DNA of 64,000 bases. It comes from Sporosarcina oncorhynchi (lineage in GTDB: Bacteria > Bacillota > Bacilli > Bacillales_A > Planococcaceae). The stretch's first letter is position 1; each line of letters opens with the position of its first letter. Positions 51,758 through 61,019 of this stretch are shown here, one piece after another. The position numbers and the translations under genes were made by a program. The stretch covers positions 864,001-928,000 of the forward strand of contig NZ_CP129118.1 in assembly GCF_033304615.1 (NCBI RefSeq), given 5' to 3'. The notes under the pieces are model-generated. The model ran no database searches. It had not been told where the DNA came from and saw only the letters and a program-made list of their open reading frames with translations.

Positions 51758-52462
51758 ATGGGGAATGACCGGATTTTCATCGTGGAGGATGATCGGAAGA
51801 TTGCGCAGTTGTTGGCGGAGACGCTGCGGAAGTATCAGTATGATGTGGCGATTGTTGAGGATTTTGAGAATATCGTCGAAGAAAGCGCGCAGTTCGATCC
51901 GCATCTAATTTTGCTCGACATCAATCTGCCTTCGTATGACGGCTATTATTGGTGTCGCCAACTAAGACAGCAAACGATGTGTCCCATCATTTTCATCTCG
52001 GCGCGGTCGGGTGATATGGACCAAGTGTTTGCGCTGGAAAATGGTGGTGATGATTTCATAACGAAACCTTTCCATTATGAAATCGTCCTTGCGAAGATAC
52101 GGAGTCACTTGAGACGGGCGTTTGGTGCCTATGCACCGAGTCAAGGTGAGCGAATTGTGAAGCTCGGCGCGCTCGAATTGTTCATCGAGCGGATGGAACT
52201 ACATTTGCGTGACGAAATCATCCCGCTACAAAAGAAAGAGTGCGTCATTTTGGAACTGCTGATGGAAGCGTCGCCGAAAGTCGTGTCACGCGAGACGCTC
52301 CTCGAAGAATTATGGGACGACCAGTCATTTGTCGATGAAAATACATTGAACGTCAATATGACGCGTGTGCGGAAAAAACTCGTCGATTACGGTGTGCGGT
52401 CCGTTGTGGAAACAGTGCGCGGATCAGGGTACCGGCTGTTGCCTGCGCCGGAGGAATCATGA
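51758..52462 (+). CDS. OmpR-family response regulator (Bce type)
   Basis: The protein has 234 residues from the ATG at 51758 with AGGGGGG upstream; the frame extends 13 codons further up into the promoter region, which has TATAAT at 51724. The receiver domain has IFIVEDDRKIAQLLAETL, the phospho-acceptor Asp in LILLDINLPSYDGYYWC, and GDDFITKPFHYEIVLAKI; a winged-helix output domain follows (KKECVILELLMEASPKVV, VNMTRVRKKLVDYG). It belongs to the regulators of peptide-antibiotic detoxification modules and overlaps the kinase gene by four bases. Confidence 0.92.
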   Translation: MGNDRIFIVEDDRKIAQLLAETLRKYQYDVAIVEDFENIVEESAQFDPHLILLDINLPSYDGYYWCRQLRQQTMCPIIFISARSGDMDQVFALENGGDDFITKPFHYEIVLAKIRSHLRRAFGAYAPSQGERIVKLGALELFIERMELHLRDEIIPLQKKECVILELLMEASPKVVSRETLLEELWDDQSFVDENTLNVNMTRVRKKLVDYGVRSVVETVRGSGYRLLPAPEES

Positions 52463-53511
52463 AGCAGATTGTCCTTTTTCTGAAAGAACATTTATCTTGG
52501 ATCATTTTCGAAATGGCGCTCGTGTCATTCATTCTGTTGCTCTATTGGTTGGACGGATTCCGCGGGATAAATACGGCGATTTACTCGATTATTATGAGCT
52601 TGCTTTTGACTGCTGGCATTCTCATTGCGAAGTTCATAACGAGGCGATCTTTCTATAACGCGATTACAAAAAAGCCTGAACGAATGGAAGATGCGCTTGT
52701 CCGTCATGTGCAAACGCCGGAACAGTTGCAGTCTGCAGCGTTCATGCGGAGTTTGTACGGCTTGTATCAGAATGAAGTGCAAACATTGTATGCGTCCCAG
52801 CATCGGCAATTGCATTTCATGAATCAATGGGTGCATCAGATGAAGACGCCGATTTCGGTCATTGGTCTGTTGCTCCAAGAGGATGGTGAGTTGGATAAGC
52901 GGAGCATTCATGAAGAGGTGGAGAAGCTGCAGCGCGGGCTTGACGCGGTACTCGTCAATGCGCGGCTAGAGACGTTTGAGGAAGATATGCAGATTGAACA
53001 AGTGGAATTGAAAAGTCTCATCCAACAAATTGTGACGGATCATAAGCGTCTGTTCATTACGAATGGTGTGTTTCCGGTTATTTCGATTGATGAAACGCTC
53101 GTTGTGGCGTCTGATCCGAAGTGGTTGAAGATTGTCATTGGGCAATTTATCACGAATGCTGTGAAATATACGTTTGAAAAAGGCAAGCATGTGTATATGT
53201 TTGTAGAACGGACGGAGCACGGGTTTGAATTGACGATTCGTGATGAAGGTGTAGGCATTCCAGCGTCTGACTTAAAACGTGTGACGAAGGCGTTCTTCAC
53301 GGGTGAAAACGGCCGTCTGACAGGCGAATCGACAGGGATGGGGCTCTATATTGCGGCAGAAGTGTGCGGCAAGCTTGGTCATCCGCTGTCGATTGAATCG
53401 GAAGTGGGCACAGGCACATCGGTGAAGATTGTATTCATGAATGGAGAGGCGGGTGGAACAGATGGCGAACAAAGTGATTGTAGAGATGAATCAAGTGACG
53501 AAGATCTATGA
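52459..53511 (+). CDS. intramembrane-sensing histidine kinase (BceS type)
   Basis: The 350-residue protein has two N-terminal membrane helices with almost no extracellular loop (about 13-60), the hallmark of intramembrane-sensing kinases. The phospho-acceptor is in HFMNQWVHQMKTPISVI; the ATPase domain has FITNAVKYTFEKGKH, RDEGVGIPASD and ESTGMGLYIAAEV. Such kinases sense flux through the partner ABC transporter instead of the drug itself. The 3' end overlaps the ATPase gene by about 50 bases. Confidence 0.92.
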   Translation: MKQIVLFLKEHLSWIIFEMALVSFILLLYWLDGFRGINTAIYSIIMSLLLTAGILIAKFITRRSFYNAITKKPERMEDALVRHVQTPEQLQSAAFMRSLYGLYQNEVQTLYASQHRQLHFMNQWVHQMKTPISVIGLLLQEDGELDKRSIHEEVEKLQRGLDAVLVNARLETFEEDMQIEQVELKSLIQQIVTDHKRLFITNGVFPVISIDETLVVASDPKWLKIVIGQFITNAVKYTFEKGKHVYMFVERTEHGFELTIRDEGVGIPASDLKRVTKAFFTGENGRLTGESTGMGLYIAAEVCGKLGHPLSIESEVGTGTSVKIVFMNGEAGGTDGEQSDCRDESSDEDL

Positions 53512-54235
53512 AAGCAAAGTGATGCACCGCGCGCTGAACCGCCTCGATTTTGAAGCGGAAGAAGGCGAATTCATCGCCATCATGGGGCCTTCGGGCAGTG
53601 GTAAAACAACGTTGCTGAACATCATTTCGACAATCGACATGCCGACATACGGCCGGGTCGTCATCGACGGGGTGGAGCCGGAAGCGCTCAATCCGAATGA
53701 GCTCGCGCTGTTTAGGCGGCATCATCTCGGCTTCGTGTTCCAGGATATCAATTTACTCCAAATGCTGACGGTCGAAGAGAATATTGTCATGCCATTGACG
53801 CTTGACGGTTTGCCGATTGCTGAGATGAAAAGAAGAATTGCACGCTTGGCCCATCAGTTGCGGCTTGACGGAATTCTTGACCGAAGACCCGATGAATTAT
53901 CGGGAGGTCAGGCGCAACGAACTGCCATTTGTCGTGCGCTCATTCATCAGCCGAAACTAATTTTAGCGGATGAGCCGACGGGCAACCTCGATTCAAATTC
54001 AGCGAAAGAAGTGTTGGAATTACTAAGCAGTATTAATGATAAAGACAAGACGACAATCATTATGGTGACGCATGATCCGATTGCGGCAAGTTATTGTGAC
54101 CGGGTGTTGTTTATTAAAGATGGAGAGTTCTTTAATGAAATCCATAAAGATGAACGCCGTCAAACATTTTTTCAACGTATTTTGAATGTACTTAGCTTGC
54201 TCGGAGGCAATGTGAATGATTTACGGCTACGCTAA
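53462..54235 (+). CDS. ABC transporter ATP-binding protein (BceA type)
   Basis: The protein has 257 residues from the ATG at 53462, inside the end of the kinase gene; an in-frame start seven codons earlier is less likely. It has Walker A MGPSGSGKTTLLNIIS, signature ELSGGQAQRTAICRALI and Walker B LILADEPTGNLDSNS, the MacB/LolD-like class used by peptide-detoxification exporters. It provides energy for the FtsX-type permease encoded next. Confidence 0.93.
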   Translation: MANKVIVEMNQVTKIYESKVMHRALNRLDFEAEEGEFIAIMGPSGSGKTTLLNIISTIDMPTYGRVVIDGVEPEALNPNELALFRRHHLGFVFQDINLLQMLTVEENIVMPLTLDGLPIAEMKRRIARLAHQLRLDGILDRRPDELSGGQAQRTAICRALIHQPKLILADEPTGNLDSNSAKEVLELLSSINDKDKTTIIMVTHDPIAASYCDRVLFIKDGEFFNEIHKDERRQTFFQRILNVLSLLGGNVNDLRLR

Positions 54236-54265
54236 GTAGTCGAAATGGGAAAGGAGTGGCGCGAT

Positions 54266-56191
54266 ATGACGTTCCGTCAGTTCGCTTTTCGAAATGTAGT
54301 ACGGAACCGTCGCGTGTATGCGGCCTTTTTCATGGCAAGTGTTTTTTCCGTCATGGTGTTTTTCCTGAATACGATGCTGTTATTTCATCCGACAATTGAA
54401 GCGAGTCCACTTCGAGACATCGCTATGCTTGGCATGGGTGCAGCTGATATCGTGCTATACATATTTACGGTGTTTTTTTTGTTTTATTCAATGCGTGCTT
54501 TCCTGCAGGCGCGTTCGAAAGAATTTGGCATCCTGTTGCATCTCGGGATGGAGAAGCGGCAGCTGCATAAACTGATTTTCACAGAGACATTGCTGATTGG
54601 TGTTGCATCGATCGGTGTTGGGACGTTTTTAGGGTATATGTTTTCGAAATTCTTTTTCATGATTGTTAAACGAATCGTCATGTTTCCGGCATTACCGCTT
54701 TACTTATCATGGAAACCGTTCGCGTTGACGGTCGGTGCATTTTTAAGTCTGTTCATTCTCATATCGCTTATCGCGCCTGTATTCATCCGGAATGTGAGAG
54801 TCTATGATCTGTTGCGTGGAGAAGGGCATGATAAAGAACCGCATAGTTATTCGAAAGTGCGGGGCATGCTCGGTCTCGTGCTACTCGGTCTGTCATATGT
54901 TCTCGCGGCGTTTACATCGAATAGTATTGTCGTTGAGCTGATCTTTTTGTTGCCGCCGCTTGTCACAATCGGGACGTATTATTTCTTCACAGATTCCATG
55001 CCTCTCGTTCTCCATTTGTTTAAAGTACGAAAAGAATTTTACTGGCGTCATTTCCGGTTACTCGCGATATCCGAAGGGGTTGTCAGGCTGAAGGAAAACG
55101 CCCGTATGTTCTTCATCGTGACAATCGTTTCGACGGTGGCGTTTATGTCCGTCGGTATATTGGCGTCGCTCACGTCATTTGCCTCGCAATACAGGGAAGT
55201 GAATCCGCTCGGACTCGTTTATGAGAGTTATGAAGGCAACGAGCTTGAGCAGGCGCATGTCAGCAGGCTTGGCAAAGAATTGCGGGATGCGAATATCGAT
55301 TACACATATGTCCGTTTTCCTGTGTTGCAGCAACAATCGTCAATGACACGAAACAATGTCAATATTGTCCAACTCGCTCATATCAACCGGTTGGCGCAAG
55401 CGTTCGGAAAGCCTGTCTTCCAATTAGCAAAAGGGCAGGCGCTGTTCCTGCCGCCGACGCATTCGACATTTGAACAACTGGATCAGCAGTCCGTTAAAAC
55501 GATACTAAAAGACAGTGGGCTCGTCGTCACTGTGAACGGGGCGTATCCGAATCAGTTGTTTCCCGCTTATGCCATCGGAACAAATGCCATCATCTTGAAT
55601 GATGAAGATTACCGGACGATCGAATCGATGCAACAGGAACCGCTATTCGTCTATCATGCATTCGAAATTCCAAATTGGCAGGAAACGAAAACGATCGGAC
55701 TTGGAATTAGCCAATCGATGAGTGAATCGATTTTGTTGGGGAACGATTATGAGCCAACTTTCTATTTCGATAATCCAGGCTTGAACTATTCTGTCATGCG
55801 CACGACATTTACACTGCTGTTAGTGATAGGCCTATTACTTGCAGGCGTCTTTCTACTTGCAGCGGGCAGCTTCATCTACTTCCGCTTGTATACATCCCTT
55901 GAAAGCGACCGCAAGCAGTTTGACGTGCTAAGACGGATGGGGATTACGGATCGGGAATTTAAGAAAGTCGTCAACAGGCAGCTGATTCCGCAATTTTTTG
56001 TACCGTGGACAGTCGCACTCGTGCATAGCTCGTTTTCGTTCCTATCTTTGCAAGTCATTTGGGACGCGCTCGCAGAAATTTCAGTTGTCCGTGAACTGAT
56101 TACGGTGTTAGCTGGTTTTACCGTGTTGCAAATCATCTATTTCTATCTCATACGCTGGCGCTATTTGGCGCATATTCGAACACCGGACTAA
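54266..56191 (+). CDS. ABC transporter permease (BceB type)
   Basis: The protein has 641 residues from the ATG at 54266 (AAAGGAG upstream). It has ten predicted helices in the BceB pattern: one, then three, two and four, with FtsX core segments (KEFGILLHLGMEKRQLHKLI; later ESDRKQFDVLRRMGITDREF) and a large extracellular domain of about 210 residues between helices 7 and 8 (about 305-530). That domain recognises peptide antibiotics such as bacitracin-type compounds. Together with the three genes upstream it forms a sensing-and-resistance module; the actual drug is not deducible. Confidence 0.92.
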   Translation: MTFRQFAFRNVVRNRRVYAAFFMASVFSVMVFFLNTMLLFHPTIEASPLRDIAMLGMGAADIVLYIFTVFFLFYSMRAFLQARSKEFGILLHLGMEKRQLHKLIFTETLLIGVASIGVGTFLGYMFSKFFFMIVKRIVMFPALPLYLSWKPFALTVGAFLSLFILISLIAPVFIRNVRVYDLLRGEGHDKEPHSYSKVRGMLGLVLLGLSYVLAAFTSNSIVVELIFLLPPLVTIGTYYFFTDSMPLVLHLFKVRKEFYWRHFRLLAISEGVVRLKENARMFFIVTIVSTVAFMSVGILASLTSFASQYREVNPLGLVYESYEGNELEQAHVSRLGKELRDANIDYTYVRFPVLQQQSSMTRNNVNIVQLAHINRLAQAFGKPVFQLAKGQALFLPPTHSTFEQLDQQSVKTILKDSGLVVTVNGAYPNQLFPAYAIGTNAIILNDEDYRTIESMQQEPLFVYHAFEIPNWQETKTIGLGISQSMSESILLGNDYEPTFYFDNPGLNYSVMRTTFTLLLVIGLLLAGVFLLAAGSFIYFRLYTSLESDRKQFDVLRRMGITDREFKKVVNRQLIPQFFVPWTVALVHSSFSFLSLQVIWDALAEISVVRELITVLAGFTVLQIIYFYLIRWRYLAHIRTPD

Positions 56192-56206
56192 CAACCGGTG
56201 TTTTTT
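56179..56206 (+). terminator. rho-independent terminator overlapping the permease stop
   Basis: The arms AACACCGG and CCGGTGTT are followed by TTTT; the TAA stop codon lies in the loop. Confidence 0.85.
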
Positions 56207-56356
56207 CATGTTTTTTGAATAAACCAGGTATCCCCAACGGTTAAATTTTCCTTCCTCACATCATTAAGTCGATGCGCAATTGATTATTGTGAAATAAAAT
56301 AATCAACCTTGTAAAGACGTCATACTATTGTAATTTAAGTATATTGTTTAAAAGTA

Positions 56357-56385
56357 TTGTGAACTCTTCACTTTTCTTATATAAT
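56357..56385 (+). promoter_or_regulatory. lcfB promoter
   Basis: TTGTGA and TATAAT are separated by 17 bases, an excellent sigma-A promoter with start expected near 56392. Confidence 0.75.
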
Positions 56386-56396
56386 GATAGGTATAT

Positions 56397-56418
56397 TGAA
56401 TGAATCACCATTCATTCA
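56397..56418. promoter_or_regulatory. FadR-like operator at lcfB
   Basis: The perfect 9-base arms TGAATGAAT and ATTCATTCA have a 4-base gap, just downstream of the expected start site. An 18-base segment within it (TGAATCACCATTCATTCA) fits the FadR consensus with one arm mismatch. B. subtilis FadR controls several fatty-acid degradation genes, including acyl-CoA synthetase operons. Confidence 0.7.
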
Positions 56419-56437
56419 TGAAAGGGGTTTATTAATT

Positions 56438-57991
56438 ATGAGTTTGGTAACGAGAGTGTACGAAACGTCGAAGTTGAAACCTGCGAAGACGGCTTATCAT
56501 TTCATGGGGAAAGATACATCCTATGCCGAATTCGACCAGTCCATTTCAATGTTTGCGACGGCACTTCAAGGCGCAGGCGTCGAAAAAGGCGATCACGTTG
56601 CATTCCTGCTCGGGAATACACCGCATTTCCTTATTTCGTTGTATGCGACAATGCGAATCGGTGCAACTGCGATTCCGATCAATCCAATCTATTCACCTGA
56701 CGAAATTTCCTACATTCTACATAACAGTGATGCGAAAGTCGTCATCGCACTTGACGCGTTATTGCCGTTAGTTGAAAAGGCGGCGCCAATGTTCCCGTCA
56801 ATCGAGCACTATATCATCTGCGAGACGAGTGCGGATGTCGTTGAAAAAGTGGCGGCATTACCGGAAGCGGCAAAAGCGAAAACACAATTGTTTTCTCAGC
56901 TAATCGCAAAAGGAAGACCGGACTTTGCGCCGATTGATGTAGATGAAAATGAAACCGCTATCATTCTCTATACATCCGGAACAACAGGCTATCCTAAAGG
57001 CGCCATGCTGACGCATAAAAACATCTATTCGAACGCGCGTGACGTCAGTGAATATTTAGGGTTCTCGGAAGATGACCGTGTCGTTGCGACGTTGCCCGTC
57101 TTTCATGTATTTGCGCTGACGGTTGTCGTCAATGCACCATTATTGAAAGGGGCTACGATTCTGTTAGTTCCACGCTTCAGTCCTGGCGATGTGTTTGAAA
57201 CAATCCGCAACAATCAAGCAACCGTATTTGCGGGCGTGCCAACGATGTACAATTTCATGTACCAGTATCCGGAAGGCAAAACAGCCGATTTCGATACAGT
57301 GAGACTATCGATTTCAGGTGGCTCTTCATTGCCAGTCGCTTTACTGCATAATTTCGAAGAGAAGTTCGATGTGCGTATTTCTGAAGGATATGGTCTGTCG
57401 GAAGCATCACCTGTTACATGTTTCAACCCGCTCGACCGTGACCGCGTCCCAGGTTCCATCGGGACGAACATTGTCAACGTCACGAATAAAGTCGTCGACG
57501 AATACGGCGAAGAAGTCGGTGTCAATGAAGTCGGCGAACTCGTTGTTCAAGGACCGAACGTCATGAAAGGCTATTACAAAATGCCGGAAGAGACATTATC
57601 AGCAATTCGCGACGGCTGGCTGTATACGGGCGACTTGGCACGCCGAGATGAAGACGGTTATTTCTATATCGTTGACCGCAAAAAAGATATGATCATTGTC
57701 GGCGGCTATAACGTCTATCCACGTGAAGTCGAAGAGGTGTTATTCACACATCGTGAAATTGTCGAAGCGGCTGTCATCGGTGTGCCGGATACGAACTTCG
57801 GTGAAGAAGTGCAGGCATTTGTCGTCCTAAAAGAAGGATCTGACGTAACGGAGGACGAGTTGAAGCAGTTCTGCGAAAAACGTCTCGCCAAATACAAAGT
57901 ACCGAAAGTAATTGACTTCCTCGAAGAATTACCGAAGAATACGACGGGTAAAATCTTGAGAAGATCGCTGAAAGACCAAGTGAAACAATAA
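56438..57991 (+). CDS. lcfB: long-chain fatty acid-CoA ligase
   Basis: The protein has 517 residues from the ATG at 56438 (AAAGGGG nine bases upstream; the longer frame would start inside the promoter). AMP-binding enzyme motifs are intact: ILYTSGTTGYPKGAMLTHKN (ATP loop), YGLSEASPVTCFNP, DGWLYTGDLARRDEDGYFYI and the C-terminal lysine segment PKNTTGKILRRSLKDQ. It activates fatty acids to acyl-CoA for beta-oxidation. Place near lplJ matches B. subtilis yhfL (lcfB), and the FadR-like operator supports the role. Confidence 0.92.
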   Translation: MSLVTRVYETSKLKPAKTAYHFMGKDTSYAEFDQSISMFATALQGAGVEKGDHVAFLLGNTPHFLISLYATMRIGATAIPINPIYSPDEISYILHNSDAKVVIALDALLPLVEKAAPMFPSIEHYIICETSADVVEKVAALPEAAKAKTQLFSQLIAKGRPDFAPIDVDENETAIILYTSGTTGYPKGAMLTHKNIYSNARDVSEYLGFSEDDRVVATLPVFHVFALTVVVNAPLLKGATILLVPRFSPGDVFETIRNNQATVFAGVPTMYNFMYQYPEGKTADFDTVRLSISGGSSLPVALLHNFEEKFDVRISEGYGLSEASPVTCFNPLDRDRVPGSIGTNIVNVTNKVVDEYGEEVGVNEVGELVVQGPNVMKGYYKMPEETLSAIRDGWLYTGDLARRDEDGYFYIVDRKKDMIIVGGYNVYPREVEEVLFTHREIVEAAVIGVPDTNFGEEVQAFVVLKEGSDVTEDELKQFCEKRLAKYKVPKVIDFLEELPKNTTGKILRRSLKDQVKQ

Positions 57992-57997
57992 TAGATG

Positions 57998-58030
57998 AAA
58001 CCTTTCCGTTAATGACGGGAAGGTTTTTTT
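57998..58030 (+). terminator. rho-independent terminator after lcfB
   Basis: The arms AACCTTTCCGT and ACGGGAAGGTT are followed by TTTTT. Confidence 0.88.
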
Positions 58031-58101
58031 CATTCCAATGAAGGTAAAACTGCTACGGGTGTCGAAATATGTACGTATGAACAATGAAGGGGGAATGCAA
58101 C

Positions 58102-60078
58102 ATGACAACTAGAAAACTAGAAGTGAATGATTTATTCAAACTCCAATCCGTAACGGATCCGAATGTATCGCCTAACGGCAACGAGGCGGTGTTCGTCAAA
58201 ACGCATATCGATGAAGAGGAAAATAGCTATATCGCAAACCTGTTCCATATCGATCTCAATTCAAACGAAACGACACAATGGACATACGGCAAACACCGTG
58301 TCTCTTCACCGAAATGGTCAGCGGACGGCAAGCAAATTGCGTTTTTGTCGAATCGCGACGAGAAAAATCAGGTATACGTCCTGTCTGCCCGCGGAGGGGA
58401 AGCGAAGCAACTGACGACGTTTGAAAAAGGCGTATCCAGCTTCCACTGGTCACCTTGTGGAAAGAAAATCTGGTTCACTGCGACTGTGAAAGAAGGCAAA
58501 ACGTTCACAGACAAAGAAGATAAGGATGAAAAGAAAAAACCTGAACCGGTACGCGTAACGAAAATGAAATACAAAATGGACAGCGTAGGCTTGCTGCCGC
58601 AAGATACGTATAGCCAAATCGGTGTCATTAATCTGGAAACGGAAGAAGTGGAACAGTTTACGGAAGGGAATCATCAGCATTCCTTGCAGGCGATTTCACA
58701 TGACGGCAAGCAGTTGGTCATGGGCGTGAACCGTGAAGAAAACCTGGATTATGAATTCCGTCAGCCGCTCTATTTAGTCGATATCGACTCAAAAGAAGAA
58801 ACAGTCATCATCGATGAAGAAGGGTATTACGGAGGAGCACGTTTTTCATTCGACGATAGCTCAATTGCATTCGTCGGTTCGGATCGCGGATTCCAAAACG
58901 CGACGCATGGCAATGTATACGTCTATGACGTCAAGCGCGGCAACACGATTAATGTGACGGAAAGCCTGGACGCGCCAGTTGGCGATCATATGGTTGCGGA
59001 TCACCAGCAAGCGGCGAATATGCCAAGTGTTGTATGGACGAAAGACGATCATCTCTATTTCCCGGTCTCGACAATGGGGGATGTACGTCTGTATTTTGCG
59101 ACGCTTGAAGGAGAAATGTATCCGGCCACTGCGGAGAATGAGCAAGTGTACGGCTATGACATTACGAAGGACGGCATGACTGCAGTTATCGCAGTCAGCA
59201 GCTCGACGAACCCGGGTGAACTGTATAAGCAGACGATAACGACTGGTGAACGGGAAGCAATCACTTCATTCAACAAAGACTATGTAGATGAAGTACAGCT
59301 CATTGAACCGGAAGCGATCACGTACAAAGGGCAGGGAGACTGGGATGTGCACGGCTGGCTCATGAAACCGGCTGACTTCAAAGAGGGCGAGAACTATCCA
59401 CTCGTCGTCAACATTCACGGCGGCCCGCACGCGATGTACGGGAATACGTTCTTCCATGAAATGCAGCTACTCGCAGCGCAAGGATGGGGCGTTCTCTATG
59501 TGAATCCGCGCGGCAGTCACAGTTACACGCAGGAATTCGTCGACGGCGTACGCGGCGATTACGGTGGCGGGGACTATGCAGATATTATGGCTGGTCTAGA
59601 TGCAGTACTTGCAGACAATGCGTGGATCGATGCAGATCGACTTGGCGTGACAGGCGGAAGCTACGGCGGGTTCATGACGAACTGGATTGTCGGTCATACG
59701 AATCGCTTTAAGGCGGCGGTTACACAACGTTCCATCTGTAACTGGATTAGCTTCTTCGGCGTCTCCGACATCGGTTACTACTTCAGTGACTGGCAAATCG
59801 GCGCGAATATGCGTGACGTCGATACACTTTGGAAGCATTCACCACTGAAATACGCAGAAAACGTGGAAACGCCATTATTAATCCTACACTCAGAAAGAGA
59901 TTTCCGTTGCCCGATCGAACAGGCGGAGCAACTGTATATTACATTACGAAGTATGGGCAAGGAAACGGAATTCGTCCGCTTCCCGGAGGCAGACCATAAT
60001 CTGTCGCGCACAGGGAAACCGAATTTGCGCATCGAGCGATTAAACGAAATCACTGGCTGGTTCGAAAAGTATTTGTAA
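58102..60078 (+). CDS. S9 family (acylaminoacyl/prolyl oligopeptidase-type) serine peptidase
   Basis: The protein has 658 residues from the ATG at 58102 (GGGGGA eight bases upstream). Residues about 20-390 form a TolB-like beta-propeller (repeats such as PKWSADGKQIAFLSNRDE and SFHWSPCGKKIWF). The C-terminal alpha/beta-hydrolase has the catalytic Ser520 in VTGGSYGGFMTNW, Asp600 in LLILHSERDFRCPIEQ and His632 in PEADHNLSR, with the oxyanion motif NIHGGPHAMYG. No signal peptide is present, so it acts in the cytoplasm on short peptides, probably acylated or with defined N-termini. A GNAT gene follows 48 bases later and may be co-transcribed. Confidence 0.93.
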   Translation: MTTRKLEVNDLFKLQSVTDPNVSPNGNEAVFVKTHIDEEENSYIANLFHIDLNSNETTQWTYGKHRVSSPKWSADGKQIAFLSNRDEKNQVYVLSARGGEAKQLTTFEKGVSSFHWSPCGKKIWFTATVKEGKTFTDKEDKDEKKKPEPVRVTKMKYKMDSVGLLPQDTYSQIGVINLETEEVEQFTEGNHQHSLQAISHDGKQLVMGVNREENLDYEFRQPLYLVDIDSKEETVIIDEEGYYGGARFSFDDSSIAFVGSDRGFQNATHGNVYVYDVKRGNTINVTESLDAPVGDHMVADHQQAANMPSVVWTKDDHLYFPVSTMGDVRLYFATLEGEMYPATAENEQVYGYDITKDGMTAVIAVSSSTNPGELYKQTITTGEREAITSFNKDYVDEVQLIEPEAITYKGQGDWDVHGWLMKPADFKEGENYPLVVNIHGGPHAMYGNTFFHEMQLLAAQGWGVLYVNPRGSHSYTQEFVDGVRGDYGGGDYADIMAGLDAVLADNAWIDADRLGVTGGSYGGFMTNWIVGHTNRFKAAVTQRSICNWISFFGVSDIGYYFSDWQIGANMRDVDTLWKHSPLKYAENVETPLLILHSERDFRCPIEQAEQLYITLRSMGKETEFVRFPEADHNLSRTGKPNLRIERLNEITGWFEKYL

Positions 60079-60126
60079 ATCGACCGCGCTGCCTCCACCC
60101 GTATCGTGAATATTGGAGGAACAGAA

Positions 60127-60669
60127 GTGAATTATAGTATAGATAATGTAACGATCCGGCCGATACGTGAAGACGATTTGTACCGGATGTGGGAACTGAC
60201 ATTCAAAGAAAGTAATCCCGAATGGAAAAAATGGGATGCACCGTATTATCCGCATACAGCGATATCGTATGAAAAGTTTTTGGAGCGGCGCAACAGCATC
60301 GTCGATCAGGAAGACTACTGGGCAATCGAAGCGGACGGGGAACTGATCGGCATGGTGAGTTATTACTGGGAGCACGAGCCATCACTATGGCTGGAAATGG
60401 GTATCCTCATTTATGAGCCGACATATTGGAGTGGCGGTTACGGCACAAAAGCACTCCAAATGTGGATCGAGCATCTATTCGACACAATGCCGCTCGTCCG
60501 TGTCGGCCTCACAACATGGTCAGGTAACGAGCGAATGATTCGCGTCGCCGAAAAACTCGGGATGACGATGGAAGCCCGCATCCGCAAAGTCCGCTACTGG
60601 GAAGGCGTCTACTACGATTCCATCCGCATGGGGATTTTACGTGAAGAGTGGGAAGCACAAGTGAACTAA
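60127..60669 (+). CDS. GNAT family N-acetyltransferase
   Basis: The protein has 180 residues from the GTG at 60127, which has GGAGGA seven bases upstream. The acetyl-CoA binding segment is visible in YWSGGYGTKALQMWIEHLF (a variant of the R/Q-x-x-G-x-G/A loop), preceded by WAIEADGELIGMVSYYW and followed by NERMIRVAEKLGMTMEARIRK split by normal spacing. This is the RimJ/RimL-like acetyltransferase_3 type. It may acetylate a protein N-terminus or a small amine; the substrate is unknown. A terminator follows. Confidence 0.88.
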   Translation: MNYSIDNVTIRPIREDDLYRMWELTFKESNPEWKKWDAPYYPHTAISYEKFLERRNSIVDQEDYWAIEADGELIGMVSYYWEHEPSLWLEMGILIYEPTYWSGGYGTKALQMWIEHLFDTMPLVRVGLTTWSGNERMIRVAEKLGMTMEARIRKVRYWEGVYYDSIRMGILREEWEAQVN

Positions 60670-60671
60670 AC

Positions 60672-60713
60672 CAAAAGGATGGCACCCAACAACTAGGGAA
60701 GCCATCCTTTTTG
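60672..60713 (+). terminator. rho-independent terminator
   Basis: The arms AAAAGGATGGC and GCCATCCTTTT are followed by T. A repeat array begins within 10 bases. Confidence 0.88.
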
Positions 60714-60719
60714 ATTGGA

Positions 60720-60875
60720 TAAATCCATAAATGCCTGCAGAACTCCAAAGCCTGCTGGAAAACCTCATAATCTCTCCTAAAAGCTCATAAATTCTCCTAA
60801 AACCTCATAATCCCTCTTAAAAGCTCATAAATTCTCCTAAAACTCCATAATCGCTCGCAATACGCCAAAGCGAAA
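60720..60875. repeat. 20-bp imperfect repeat array, core TTATGAGGTTTTAGGAGA (minus strand)
   Basis: Seven to eight units of 20 bases are present. On the minus strand they read TTATGGAGTTTTAGGAGAAT, TTATGAGCTTTTAAGAGGGA and so on. The first half equals the TATGGAGTTTT core of the array at 48104-48363, so the two belong to one family in opposite orientation. The array fills most of the spacer before comFB. No gene is seen in it. Confidence 0.85.
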
Positions 60876-61019
60876 GCATTTCTCTAGCCCGTAAAAGAAA
60901 TATTTGGAATTTCCAATTCACAATTTTTCCAATCGGTGGTACAATTAATATATACGTATAAAGTAAACGGTTACACCGACGAATCTGGCGTTCCAGATCG
61001 ATCGCAGGAGGTGCAAGTG

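Noticed and set aside
60878-60960. ComK box (AAAA-N5-TTTT) before comFB
   Set aside because: Only an imperfect AAAAGAAATATTT is present and no properly spaced second box, so the evidence is too weak to list.
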